From the NCBI RefSeq assembly GCF_000016665.1, contig NC_009523.1, positions 4,401,501 through 4,465,500 of the forward strand: 64,000 nt of DNA, read 5' to 3'. Both the position numbers and the translations under genes were made by a program. Positions 7,251 through 16,082 of the stretch are shown piece by piece. The notes under the pieces were generated by a model that ran no database searches, had not been told where the DNA came from, and saw only the letters and a program-made list of their open reading frames with translations. Each line of letters begins with the position of its first letter. The stretch's first letter is position 1. This DNA comes from Roseiflexus sp. RS-1 (lineage in GTDB: Bacteria; Chloroflexota; Chloroflexia; Chloroflexales; Roseiflexaceae).

Positions 7251-9779
7251 TCACCCTGCCTGAACCGTATCGACCCAGAATTCGTCCATTTTAGCGCGCA
7301 GCAGCGTGTGTTCCGGGCGTTCGAGGCGCGGATCATCGGCGAGAATTTTTTGCGCTTCTCGGTACGCAGTGTGCAGCAGGCGCGTATCCGCCAGTTGCGC
7401 CACTTTGAGATCAGGCGTGCCGCTCTGACGGGTGCCGAAGAACTCTCCCGGTCCGCGCAGTTGCAGGTCGATCTCCGCCAGGCGGAAGCCGTCGCTGATC
7501 TGCTCCATCGCTGCCATGCGCTGGCGCGTGACCTCGTTCTGATCTTTGTCGCAGACGAGAATACAGTAACTCTGATGAATGCCCCGTCCAACGCGCCCGC
7601 GGAACTGGTGCAACTGCGCCAGACCAAACCGTTCTGCTCCCTCGATCAGGATCGTGGTGGCGTTCGGAACGTCGATCCCGACCTCGATCACGGCAGTGGC
7701 GACGAGGATGTCATATTCGTGGTTGCGGAAGGCGATCATCACCGCATCCTTCTCGCGGGGCGGCATTTTGCCGTGGATCAGGGCAATGCGCAGGTCGGGG
7801 AAGACATCACGCGACAGCGTTGCATGCATTTCCTCGGCGGATGGGAGATCGACCTTCTCGCTCTCGTCGACCAGCGGGCAGATGACGAACGCCTGACGCC
7901 CTTTTGCGACTTCGCGCCGGATGTGGCGATAGGCTTTTTCGCGCTCGACGGTGGTGATCCAGCGGGTCTTGATCTCCTGGCGTCCTGGCGGCAGTTCGTC
8001 GAGTATCGATACATCGAGGTCGCCGTAGATGGTCAACGTCAGCGTGCGCGGGATCGGCGTCGCTGTCATCACCAACATATGCGGATTGTACCCTTTGTCC
8101 TTCAGGCGTTGACGCTGTTCGACGCCGAAGCGATGCTGCTCATCGATGACTGCCAGACCCAACGCAGCATACTGCACCCCTTCGGAGATCAGGGCATGCG
8201 TCCCGACGATCAGGTCAATATCACCGCGCGCGATCCCTTCCAGCACGCGGCGTCGCTCTTTTGCGCCGAGACTGCCGGTGAGCAACGCTACCCGCACGCC
8301 ACGTCCGTCCAGATCGTCATCGCCGCTCATGCCCAGGATGCGCCTGATCTCTTCCAGACGTTCCCGCTGTTCGGGATCGAGGTCATCCATCGGGGCGTGC
8401 CGATCATCGCGCGGCACAGGAACTTTGCCGAGCAGCGATCGCAAACTGCGGTAGTGCTGCTCCGCCAGGATTTCGGTCGGCGCCATGATCGCCGCCTGGA
8501 AACCCGCAGCGATGACCTGAAGCGCGGCTGCGGCTGCGACGACGGTTTTACCGCTGCCCACATCTCCCTGCAACAGGCGCGCCATCGGCACAGGGCGCTC
8601 CATATCGGCGAAGATCTCTTCCAGCGCGCGCACCTGTGCGCCGGTCAGTTCGAACGGCAACTGCCTGAGAAACGCTTCATGCACATCATCGCGACGCGTA
8701 ATGGCATACCCTTGCTGCGCCTGCCAGATCACTCTGCGCTGAAGGACGCCAAGCTGAATGAAGAGGAATTCGTCGAATCCCAGGCGACGGCGCGCCCGTT
8801 CGAGCATCTCGTGACTTTCGGGGAAATGGATCTGCGCGATCGCCTGGGACAACGGCATCAAGCCGGTGCGTTCGAGCACCGCCGGGGGAAGATGGTCTTC
8901 CAGCATCGGGGCGCACCTATCGACCACGTGTTTGATCAGGGTGCGCGCGCTGCGCTCGACCAGCCCGCGGGTCAGCGGATGCACCGGCACCAGACGACCG
9001 ACGTGGATCAGGTCATCGTCGGTGAACGGTTGCCATTCGGGTGATGCCATCTGGCGCAACCCGTCGTAGATGCCGATCTTGCCGCTCAATACCACCTTTG
9101 TGCCCACGGTGAAGCGCTGTGCCAGCCAGGGTTGACGGAAGAAGACGACTTTCAGCGTGCCGGTTTCGTCGCCTACCAGCACATCAAGCCGCGTGCCGCC
9201 GCTCTTCATCGGTACGGTGCGCGCGTCCAGCACCTCGGCAACGATCGTTTCGACCGCGCCAGGTTGCAGTTCGGCGATGGTGCGGTGCGAGGTGAAATCA
9301 TCGTAGCGATGGGGAAAATGGTAGAGCAGATCGCGCACGGTACGCACGCCAAGACGCCGGAACGACTGCGCCATGATCCGGGTGATGCCCGGCACATCCT
9401 CAAGCGGTGAGTCGGGTGTGAGCGGGCGCGCTGACGCTGGCGCCGGACGGGAAGGACGGCGCACCGGCGCGCGCGTCGGCATCGTGACCTTGGGCGCTGC
9501 TGAGGAATGCGACGTCGGTTGAGCGCGAAACAACGAGCGAAGGTTTTCGAGTGCGATGCCGACGCGCGCGCGCCGGGTTGGCTGATCGAGCACGGCGTAT
9601 CCGGCAAGCAGTTCAAGCGCCTGCTGCACCGGCTCGTAGCGCAGCGCATCCCCGGCTTCCATACGCCATGTCGTCAGAAAACGCTCCAACCCGCCTGCAA
9701 CGGTGCTGTTGTCACACCCGCGACGCTCTTCCTCCGCCAGCAATCTGCCAAGACGAATGATCTGCTCTTTCTCGTCCAT
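7251..9779 (-). CDS. recG: ATP-dependent DNA helicase RecG
   Basis: An 842-residue superfamily 2 helicase that reverses stalled replication forks and branch-migrates Holliday junctions. After a non-conserved N-terminal region of about 130 residues comes the wedge/OB domain (about 150-300). The motor motifs follow: LLQGDVGSGKT (Walker A), DEQHRFGVEQR (motif II), VMTATPIPRTL (motif III), and QFRGRVGRG (motif VI). The C-terminal region includes GPGEFFGTRQSG, typical of RecG. It is the last gene of asp23-fakA-degV-degV-recG, 12 bp after degV. The spacer has no strong Shine-Dalgarno, so coupling to the upstream gene is likely. Confidence 0.96.
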   Translation of the reverse strand: MDEKEQIIRLGRLLAEEERRGCDNSTVAGGLERFLTTWRMEAGDALRYEPVQQALELLAGYAVLDQPTRRARVGIALENLRSLFRAQPTSHSSAAPKVTMPTRAPVRRPSRPAPASARPLTPDSPLEDVPGITRIMAQSFRRLGVRTVRDLLYHFPHRYDDFTSHRTIAELQPGAVETIVAEVLDARTVPMKSGGTRLDVLVGDETGTLKVVFFRQPWLAQRFTVGTKVVLSGKIGIYDGLRQMASPEWQPFTDDDLIHVGRLVPVHPLTRGLVERSARTLIKHVVDRCAPMLEDHLPPAVLERTGLMPLSQAIAQIHFPESHEMLERARRRLGFDEFLFIQLGVLQRRVIWQAQQGYAITRRDDVHEAFLRQLPFELTGAQVRALEEIFADMERPVPMARLLQGDVGSGKTVVAAAAALQVIAAGFQAAIMAPTEILAEQHYRSLRSLLGKVPVPRDDRHAPMDDLDPEQRERLEEIRRILGMSGDDDLDGRGVRVALLTGSLGAKERRRVLEGIARGDIDLIVGTHALISEGVQYAALGLAVIDEQHRFGVEQRQRLKDKGYNPHMLVMTATPIPRTLTLTIYGDLDVSILDELPPGRQEIKTRWITTVEREKAYRHIRREVAKGRQAFVICPLVDESEKVDLPSAEEMHATLSRDVFPDLRIALIHGKMPPREKDAVMIAFRNHEYDILVATAVIEVGIDVPNATTILIEGAERFGLAQLHQFRGRVGRGIHQSYCILVCDKDQNEVTRQRMAAMEQISDGFRLAEIDLQLRGPGEFFGTRQSGTPDLKVAQLADTRLLHTAYREAQKILADDPRLERPEHTLLRAKMDEFWVDTVQAG

Positions 9780-9791
9780 ACGCTGTCAGGG

Positions 9792-10637
9792 TCACGCATT
9801 CAACAACCCTGTAATCCCCAGTGCGCCGGGTCCCATGTGGGTTCCCAGCACAGCGCCGATCTGCACTGTGCGGATGCGGTCGCGCGCAAGCAGCCCTGCG
9901 GCAGCGCATGCATCTGCCAGCGACTCCGCTTCGGCGCGGCTGGTTGTATACACGACGCTCAATTCCTGGTATGCGCCCCGCGCCTGCACCAGTTCGAGCA
10001 GCCGTGCGGGAACACGCCGCCAGGTGCGCACCCGTTCAACCGGCAATACCTGCGAGTCGCGCACCTCCAGAATGGGCTTCACATCGAGCAGTGTGCCGAG
10101 CAACGCCCGCGTGCGACTGATCCGCCCGCCTCGCTCCAGATAGCGCAGTGTTTGAAGCGCCACATACGCCACCGTCTGCTCACGCAACGTTTCAACCAGG
10201 GCAACTGCTTCTTCCAGCGTTGCGCCCTGCGCCAGGCGACGCGCAGCAGCAAGCGCCAGATAGGCAACAGGCATGGCAATCGAATGGCTATCGACGCAGA
10301 CGATGCGCGCATCCTCGACAAGCCGCGCCGCCTGCACGGCGGCGTTGTATGTGGCGCTCAAGCCAGCCGCAACGCTGATCGACAGCACTGCGCCGCCGTC
10401 GCGCGTCAACTCGCGGAACACTTCCTCGAACATGCCAACCGATGGCGCCGAGGTGGTCGGAAGTTCGTTGTGTTCGGCGATCCAGCGATAGTACTCATCA
10501 CGGCTGATATCGATATCGTCGCGCAGCGTTTCACCCTGACGATGCAGCAGCACCGGCACCACATGAATGTGGTATGCAGCACGGGCATCGGCAGGTATGT
10601 CGGCTGTCGAATCGACAACAATATGGACTGATGGCAT
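9792..10637 (-). CDS. DegV family fatty-acid-binding protein (FakB-like), copy 2
   Basis: A 281-residue DegV protein. In Firmicutes these are FakB subunits that present fatty acids to the kinase FakA, giving acyl-phosphate for lipid synthesis. The N-terminal motif VDSTADIP and the second SIAAGLSATYNAA-like segment (here SVAAGLSATYNAA) are the fatty-acid carboxylate-binding segments of the family. It lies three bases after the first degV. Two adjacent degV genes next to fakA suggest FakB paralogues with different acyl-chain preferences. That specificity is inferred, not seen. Confidence 0.9.
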   Translation of the reverse strand: MPSVHIVVDSTADIPADARAAYHIHVVPVLLHRQGETLRDDIDISRDEYYRWIAEHNELPTTSAPSVGMFEEVFRELTRDGGAVLSISVAAGLSATYNAAVQAARLVEDARIVCVDSHSIAMPVAYLALAAARRLAQGATLEEAVALVETLREQTVAYVALQTLRYLERGGRISRTRALLGTLLDVKPILEVRDSQVLPVERVRTWRRVPARLLELVQARGAYQELSVVYTTSRAEAESLADACAAAGLLARDRIRTVQIGAVLGTHMGPGALGITGLLNA

Positions 10638-10640
10638 ACG

Positions 10641-11489
10641 TCAATCAATTCCCTCAAACACCGCCACACCCATCGCGCCTGGTCCAAGAAACGCACCAAC
10701 GCTCGGTCCAAACTGCATCGTCTGCACCCGATCACGCGGGAAGATCGGATCGACCTTTTCCAGCAATTTCTCGACATCTTCCGGCGTTGTGGCGTACAAC
10801 GCCGTCACCTCACGGACGCGCGGAAAATCCTCAATAAAGGTGTATAACCCTTCGATGGCTTTGGCGCGGGTGCGGGTGCGTTCGTAGGGCACAATTTCGC
10901 CATCATCGAGCAGGAGGAGCGGCTTGATGCGCTGCATCGATCCGAGAACGGTCGTTGCCAGCGCCAGGCGCCCGCTATGTTCGAGATACTCGATGGTATC
11001 GACAAAGAAGACAAGATGGCAATGTTGAATCAGGAGGTTGATCAGGTGCGCTGTCTCTTCGGGAGTTGCACCATCGCGCGCCGCTCGCGCCGCGTGCACC
11101 ACGACCATGCCCAGTGCCATCGAGAGGAGTTTACTGTCGATAACTTCGACCCGGCTCGACGATGCCGGCAAACGGTTGCGCGCCTGCTGCGCCACGTGGT
11201 AGGCTGGCACGAGACGACCGGAAAGATGGAGTGAGAAGATATGTTCATACTCCACAGTCAAACGCCGGTAGAGTTGCTCGAACGCCGTCATCGGCGGAGG
11301 TTGCACGGTCACCTGAGTCCGATTCTCCTGCAAGGCCTGATAGAACTGCTCTGCAGTAATGTCGAGACCAGCCCGGTAACTCTGATTACCGATGACGATC
11401 TGCATCGGTACAATCTCGATGCCTAGTTCATGGGCAACACTCAACGGGATGTCGCAGGAACTATCGGTCACGATTTTGATGCTTGCCAT
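10641..11489 (-). CDS. DegV family fatty-acid-binding protein (FakB-like), copy 1
   Basis: A 282-residue DegV protein that starts MASIKIVTDSSCDIP, the standard DegV N-terminus. The second lipid-binding segment reads LHLSGRLVPAYHVA. Here SGRL replaces the usual SGLSGTY-type core, so its ligand pocket may differ from its neighbour's. It lies 48 bp after fakA and three bases before the second degV. By analogy with Staphylococcus aureus FakA/FakB it should bind free fatty acids for phosphorylation. The family call is firm. The ligand is unknown. Confidence 0.9.
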   Translation of the reverse strand: MASIKIVTDSSCDIPLSVAHELGIEIVPMQIVIGNQSYRAGLDITAEQFYQALQENRTQVTVQPPPMTAFEQLYRRLTVEYEHIFSLHLSGRLVPAYHVAQQARNRLPASSSRVEVIDSKLLSMALGMVVVHAARAARDGATPEETAHLINLLIQHCHLVFFVDTIEYLEHSGRLALATTVLGSMQRIKPLLLLDDGEIVPYERTRTRAKAIEGLYTFIEDFPRVREVTALYATTPEDVEKLLEKVDPIFPRDRVQTMQFGPSVGAFLGPGAMGVAVFEGID

Positions 11490-11537
11490 ACGTTTCTCAT
11501 TTCACATGCGCAAGGATTGCGGGACTTCCGGCGGCAT

Positions 11538-13091
11538 CTATTCGAGCGCAATGATCATGCTGTCGCCGGGTTGCCCGCCAGCGTGTATTTCGACATGCAG
11601 CGCGGGGAAAGCGGCGCGAATCGCTTCCGCCAGCATTTCAGCCCGGGCAACATCGCCCCCCCGACTATAGTACAGCGTTGCGATCTCAGCAGCGTCAGCC
11701 CCGTGCTGGCGCAGTGCATGGCACACATTATACGCATCTTGCGGCGCTTCTGCAGGCACGTGTCGTTCGCCGTCCTGTTGCACCTCGAATGTAATCACCT
11801 GCACGCGCTCCGCTGCCGCCTTCATCATCTGGAGGTTCTGATCAATCCCGGCTTGAAAGTTCAGCGCCAGCAGCGCGGCAATCCCCTGGGGCGACGACAT
11901 TGCCGGTACGACATCGATGCGTCGGTTGACCTGTTGCGCTGCACTGCGCGCGGTCTCCAGCGCCTGCGGATCGTTGGGCAGAACGATCATGCTGCGCTCC
12001 GCCACACGCTCAAAGAGCGCCAGCCATTCATCGACCGTCGGCGTCGCTACGGTTTCCTCCACCAGGCTGGCGCCCAGGTCGCGCAGGATTGCTGCAAAAC
12101 CAGCGCCCGGCGCCAGGGCAATGATCCCGACCGCTTCGGGCGCTGCGGCAATGTCCGCCTGTTCGACCGGAACCGGTGCGCTGGAGTGCAATGCAGCACG
12201 TTGCAGATCCATGTTGACGACTTCGACCTGGTCGAGTGCGCCATACTCCAGCGCCTGGTTGAGCGCATCACCCGGTCGCAGGGTGTGGAGATGAATTTTC
12301 ACCAGCGCCTGATCCCCCGCGACCACCAGTGAGTCGCCGAGCGTTGCAAACACACGCCGGAGCGTGTCCAGCGATACCGTCACCCGATGGATCACGAAAC
12401 TGGTGCAGTAGCCGACTGCATCTGCATGATCCGTGACGAGCGCTGGCGCTGTGACCGGCGGTGTGAACGACCCGCCTGTTTCGCCGCGCGCGTAGCGCAG
12501 TAGCGCTTCGAGCAGCACCAGCATGCCCTGACCACCGGCATCGACCACCCCTGCCTCGCGCAGGGTCGCCAGCAGTTGCGGCGTTCGTGCCACCGCTGCA
12601 CGCGCTTCACGCACCGCCGCATCGAGTACAGCGCCAAGCGACGCCTCGCCAGCCGCAATTGCACGCTGTGCCGCTTCACCGGCGCAGCGAATGACGGTCA
12701 GCATCGTGCCTTCCACCGGGCGCAGCACCGCTTCATAGGCGCGCGCGCTTCCGTGCGCCAGCGCTGCTGCCATTTCGCGCCCGCTCATCAGGTGATGCCC
12801 GGCGAGAGCAGCGGCGACACCGCGCAGCATCTGCGACAGAATGATGCCCGAATTACCGCGCCCGCGCAGTGTTGCCCAGTACCCGACCCGTTCCGCCACC
12901 ACACCGCACGATGGGTCTGGCGCAATGTCGCGCAACGCCCCACTGAGCGTCAGCGCCATATTCGTGCCGGTATCGCCGTCGGGAACCGGAAACACATTCA
13001 GCGCATTGAGCGACGCAGCGTGGCGCTCAAGATCGTGCGCGGCTGCGCGCAGCGCTTCCAGCAGATGTTCACCATTCCACGCGCCGGTCAT
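11538..13091 (-). CDS. fakA: DAK2/DhaL-domain fatty acid kinase subunit FakA (YloV)
   Basis: A 517-residue kinase subunit. The N-terminal DhaL domain binds ATP and magnesium through LNVFPVPDGDTGTNM (the DGDTG motif), followed by GRGNSGIILSQ and the DAGGQGML loop. A middle and C-terminal region (about 330-517) matches the FakA/YloV extension. With a DegV partner it phosphorylates fatty acids. The start overlaps the asp23 stop by four bases. The neighbour set rpmB, asp23 (yloU), yloV and recG is the same as in Bacillus subtilis, which supports the assignment. Confidence 0.93.
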   Translation of the reverse strand: MTGAWNGEHLLEALRAAAHDLERHAASLNALNVFPVPDGDTGTNMALTLSGALRDIAPDPSCGVVAERVGYWATLRGRGNSGIILSQMLRGVAAALAGHHLMSGREMAAALAHGSARAYEAVLRPVEGTMLTVIRCAGEAAQRAIAAGEASLGAVLDAAVREARAAVARTPQLLATLREAGVVDAGGQGMLVLLEALLRYARGETGGSFTPPVTAPALVTDHADAVGYCTSFVIHRVTVSLDTLRRVFATLGDSLVVAGDQALVKIHLHTLRPGDALNQALEYGALDQVEVVNMDLQRAALHSSAPVPVEQADIAAAPEAVGIIALAPGAGFAAILRDLGASLVEETVATPTVDEWLALFERVAERSMIVLPNDPQALETARSAAQQVNRRIDVVPAMSSPQGIAALLALNFQAGIDQNLQMMKAAAERVQVITFEVQQDGERHVPAEAPQDAYNVCHALRQHGADAAEIATLYYSRGGDVARAEMLAEAIRAAFPALHVEIHAGGQPGDSMIIALE

Positions 13092-13444
13092 GATCGTCCT
13101 CCCACCCCCTGCACGCGAATGTTGACCATCGGCTCAGGGAGATCAAGCGCAAAGGACAACGCCGCGCGCACCGCAGACTGTGCAGCATGCGCCACATCGG
13201 CAATCGGTTTGCCTGCCTGCACAATCAGATACACATCGACGGCGAGTGAGTTCTGGTGCAGGTGCACCTCAATGCCGCGCCGTGCGTCGCCTGGCGGCAG
13301 GATGATCGGCGGACCCTGCGGATCGCTCAGCCCTGCAACGCCATCACACCGTAGAGCAGCAGCAGCGGCAATCGAGGCGATAGCACGCGGGGCAACGGTT
13401 GCGCGTCCGGCCGGAATGGTGATGGTTGCGGATCGATTGTGCAT
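13088..13444 (-). CDS. Asp23/Gls24 family envelope stress protein (YloU-like)
   Basis: A 118-residue protein of the Asp23/Gls24 (DUF322) family. The start MHNRSATITIPAGRATVAP at 13444 fits the family length; the frame is open further upstream across the rpmB promoter but that part is not conserved. Conserved features are IASIAAAAALRCDGVAGL and VYLIVQAGKPIADVAHAAQSAV. In Gram-positive bacteria these proteins sit at the membrane through partners and affect envelope homeostasis. Here it leads the fakA-degV-recG operon and diverges from rpmB. Confidence 0.88.
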   Translation of the reverse strand: MHNRSATITIPAGRATVAPRAIASIAAAAALRCDGVAGLSDPQGPPIILPPGDARRGIEVHLHQNSLAVDVYLIVQAGKPIADVAHAAQSAVRAALSFALDLPEPMVNIRVQGVGGRS

Positions 13445-13469
13445 AGCGCTGGCATCCTTAATGCAAAGG

Positions 13470-13498
13470 TTGCGTCTTCCTTCGGAATATGGTATAGT
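13470..13498 (+). promoter_or_regulatory. Promoter of rpmB
   Basis: TTGCGT (13470-13475), a 17-bp spacer and TATAGT (13493-13498), preceded by TGG, which gives an extended -10. A TTGACA on the opposite strand at 13511-13516 could serve the divergent asp23 operon, but its -10 is poor. Confidence 0.65.
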
Positions 13499-13561
13499 CT
13501 CCCACCAGTGTGTCAATGACATCAAGAAGTTCCTGGCGCAGCCGGGGGAGTGATTGCTGGT

Positions 13562-13768
13562 ATGGCAAAGTGCATGGTTTGCAACAAGAGCGTCAGTTTT
13601 GGACGAAACATCCGGCACAAAGCGTCGGGTGGCTGGGCACGGCGCGCGCCGAAGACCAATCGCACCTTCAAGCCGAATGTGCAGAAAACAACGATCATGG
13701 TCGATGGCGAGAAAGTACAGATCAAGGTTTGCACCAGGTGCCTGCGCACAATGTACCGGGCGCGCTGA
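13562..13768 (+). CDS. rpmB: 50S ribosomal protein L28
   Basis: A 68-residue L28 protein beginning MAKCMVCNKSVSFGRNIRHK. It keeps two CxxC pairs, CMVC and CTRC, so it is the zinc-binding form. The ATG at 13562 gives the family N-terminus. GGGGGAG lies 11 bases upstream, and an in-frame GTG at 13550 would add four residues. It is monocistronic: its own promoter lies upstream and a hairpin terminator 23 bp after the stop. Confidence 0.97.
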   Translation: MAKCMVCNKSVSFGRNIRHKASGGWARRAPKTNRTFKPNVQKTTIMVDGEKVQIKVCTRCLRTMYRAR

Positions 13769-13790
13769 ATATTGTTCGACTGACCGCTCA

Positions 13791-13822
13791 GGCTGGCGTC
13801 GCGCTGCGATGCCAGCCTTTTT
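13791..13822 (+). terminator. Rho-independent terminator of rpmB
   Basis: GGCTGGC (13791-13797) pairs with GCCAGCC (13811-13817) and is followed by TTTTT. The loop is 13 bases and GC-rich. Confidence 0.8.
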
Positions 13823-13868
13823 CGTTGCCGGGCTGGAATGAAAACGCCCGCCATTATAGCGGATAGGG

Positions 13869-14684
13869 TCAGGACGTGCAATTCAGCACGTAGCGCCGCA
13901 AAGCGCAGGCAACGCCTGCCTCGCCGACCGGCGGCAGAACGGCGTGCGCCTGCGCGCGCACGGCAGGAACGGCATTGCCCATTGCCAGACCCAACCCGGC
14001 CCAGGTGATCATCGAAAGATCGTTCTCCTGATCACCGATCGCCATCACCTCTTCGCGCGCAACACCCAGTGACTCCGCCAGCGTCGCCAGCGCCTGCCCT
14101 TTGCTGACGTGCGGCGCTGTGAGTTCGCCAAAGATGGCATGTGAACGAATAATCGCCAGCGCCTCGCCAAACCGGTCGCTCAGTCGCGCCAGCTCACGTT
14201 CGACAACCTGCGGCTCTGCCACAAACAGGAGTTTGGTCGGCGCCATTCGTGCAACCAGACGCTCCAGATCGGGTGCGACGACAATCTCGTTCTCCTCCGG
14301 GTGGAACGCCAGGTACGCTTCGAGTTCAGATCGATGCGCAGCGATGTAGTGAACATCGTGAATATAGGCGATCACGAAGATATCGGCATCGAGCAGCGCG
14401 TGCACTGCCGCAGCAGCGAGATCGGCAGGCATCGTCGCGTGGTACAGCGTCTCACCGGTGAGCGGATGGCGCACCAGCGCACCCTGGTAGCAGATGATCG
14501 GCGCACGGATGTCGAGTTCGCGCGCAAACGGCATCGCTGCGTTAAACATACGCCCGGTCGCCAGGGTCACATGAATGCCGCGCGCCTGAACTGCGGCAAT
14601 CGTTTCACGCACATCGGGGTGAATGACCAGATCACGGTCAATCACGGTGCCATCGAGATCAAGGGCGATTAATCGGAAAAGCAT
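13869..14684 (-). CDS. Cof-type HAD family phosphatase
   Basis: A 271-residue HAD phosphatase of the Cof/HAD-IIB subfamily. The nucleophile is in [12 protein letters not shown], motif II is TLATGRM, and motif IV is [12 protein letters not shown] with GLAMGNA after it. A C2 cap of about 100 residues sits between motifs II and III. Such enzymes dephosphorylate sugar phosphates or cofactors such as FMN and pyridoxal phosphate. The exact substrate cannot be told. It overlaps the 3' end of prmC by 16 bases on the same strand. Confidence 0.9.
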   Translation of the reverse strand: MLFRLIALDLDGTVIDRDLVIHPDVRETIAAVQARGIHVTLATGRMFNAAMPFARELDIRAPIICYQGALVRHPLTGETLYHATMPADLAAAAVHALLDADIFVIAYIHDVHYIAAHRSELEAYLAFHPEENEIVVAPDLERLVARMAPTKLLFVAEPQVVERELARLSDRFGEALAIIRSHAIFGELTAPHVSKGQALATLAESLGVAREEVMAIGDQENDLSMITWAGLGLAMGNAVPAVRAQAHAVLPPVGEAGVACALRRYVLNCTS

Positions 14685-15526
14685 ATCACCACTCGATCAC
14701 GTCCGGCAAGGTCTTGTCGGACGCGAATGACTGCTTCGGGAAACGCCTGCCGCGCCAGATCGACGACCGCACGCGCCTGGGTTGCGCCAATCTCCAGCAT
14801 CAGTGCACCGCCGGGTCGCAGCGCTGACGGCGCTGCCGCAAACAAACGACGATAGACCGCAAGACCATCACTCCCGCCGTCGAGCGCCAGGTGCGGTTCG
14901 TGCATGCGTACACCGGGATCAACCTCGTTGAGAACGGTATACGGAGGATTACTGACCAGCAGATCGACCGGTTGCGGCAACGGCGCCAGCAAGTCGCCGT
15001 TCAGAAGCGTCACGCTGGCGTCAACGTGATGACGTATGACATTCTGCCGGGCAACCGCCAGCGCATCGCGGGAAAGATCGATGGCATAAATATGCGCCTG
15101 AGGAAGGTGAACTGCCAGCGCGACAGCGATACATCCGCTCCCCGTACCGATATCTGCGATCACGAGCGGGGCGGGGCGGTGTTTTGCCCATTCCAGCGCC
15201 GCATCGACCAGCGTTTCGGTTTCGGGGCGCGGCACGAGCACGCGCCGGTCTACGACAAACTCAAGACCATAGAACTCTTTCCGCCCAACCAGGTAGGCGA
15301 CCGGTTCACGCGCGGCGCGGCGCAGTATCAGCGTGCGAAACTGATGGAGCGATTCGTCGGTAAAGGGTTCCTCAAGCCTGGACAGCACCCGTGCGCGTGA
15401 CCATCCCAGCGTATGCGCCAGCAGCACCTCAGCGTCCAGGCGCGGCGTCTCACTCGCGTCACGCAGCGTTTCGACCGCCCAGACAATAGCGTCGGCAAGC
15501 GTGACGCGAAGGGCAGAACCTGTCAC
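14669..15526 (-). CDS. prmC: Release factor glutamine methyltransferase PrmC (HemK)
   Basis: A 285-residue SAM-dependent methyltransferase that methylates the Gln of the GGQ motif in release factors RF1 and RF2 to speed peptide release. The N-terminal helical domain (about 1-85) binds the release factor. [12 protein letters not shown] begins the catalytic part, [13 protein letters not shown] is the SAM loop, and VSNPPY is the catalytic NPPY motif. It starts two bases after the upstream hypothetical gene stops, and overlaps the Cof phosphatase gene, so the run is co-transcribed. Confidence 0.95.
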   Translation of the reverse strand: MTGSALRVTLADAIVWAVETLRDASETPRLDAEVLLAHTLGWSRARVLSRLEEPFTDESLHQFRTLILRRAAREPVAYLVGRKEFYGLEFVVDRRVLVPRPETETLVDAALEWAKHRPAPLVIADIGTGSGCIAVALAVHLPQAHIYAIDLSRDALAVARQNVIRHHVDASVTLLNGDLLAPLPQPVDLLVSNPPYTVLNEVDPGVRMHEPHLALDGGSDGLAVYRRLFAAAPSALRPGGALMLEIGATQARAVVDLARQAFPEAVIRVRQDLAGRDRVVICFSD

Positions 15527-15528
15527 CG

Positions 15529-16065
15529 CTACTCCTCACAGGTCAACGCCTGCTCGAGAGCGGCAACCATACGCCCGATCTGCGCAAAAGTCGCCGGATA
15601 GATCACCCGTTCGCGTTCAGGCAAACCTGGCGCCCAGTGGTAGCGGGCAATCGTGGCGGAAGGGCGATCATCGCAGCGGATCACGACTTCCCAGTAGGTC
15701 ACATCGTCACCTTCGCGCAGCGGCGGCGACGAGCGCAACTGCGCGATACCCTCATCACCATCGAGTTCCCAGACCGCCAGCGGCTCCTCGAGGAACCCCA
15801 ACGACCGGATCGCTACGGCTGCATGGTCGCTGAGCCAGGCGCGTGCATCATCGATGACCGGCGCAGTGCGGCAGGTCGTCGCAAGTTCGCACAACGCAAC
15901 GCTGAAGCGATCCAGATCGGCAAGATCGATGCGCACATCGACCGACCCGGTGGACACCCCTATGACTTTGAGACCATCATCGGTCCAGGAAAGCGCACTC
16001 ACCGCGTGCGGACCCTCGCTTGCCAGGCGCTTCAAGGCATCAACCGTTTGTTTACCGGACATCAT
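15529..16065 (-). CDS. Conserved-looking hypothetical protein
   Basis: About 178 residues, acidic, with no membrane segment or signal. I do not recognise the family. It is rich in Ala, Asp and Trp, with a patch [20 protein letters not shown] that looks like a beta hairpin. Two adjacent ATG codons (16065 and 16062) follow GGAGAGGAA, and either fits. It lies between spoVR and prmC on the same strand, 17 bp after the spoVR stop, so it belongs to the prkA-yeaH-spoVR transcription unit or a branch of it. Confidence 0.6.
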   Translation of the reverse strand: MMSGKQTVDALKRLASEGPHAVSALSWTDDGLKVIGVSTGSVDVRIDLADLDRFSVALCELATTCRTAPVIDDARAWLSDHAAVAIRSLGFLEEPLAVWELDGDEGIAQLRSSPPLREGDDVTYWEVVIRCDDRPSATIARYHWAPGLPERERVIYPATFAQIGRMVAALEQALTCEE

Positions 16066-16082
16066 GGTTCCTCTCCAGGTCA

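Noticed and set aside
7251-7627. Other overlapping short frames within recG and neighbours
   Set aside because: No ribosome-binding sites, no conserved motifs, and codon use matches the shadow of the real gene.
6993-9044. 683-codon open frame on the plus strand
   Set aside because: It is antisense to recG, whose helicase motifs are complete; GC-rich codon use leaves the opposite strand open.
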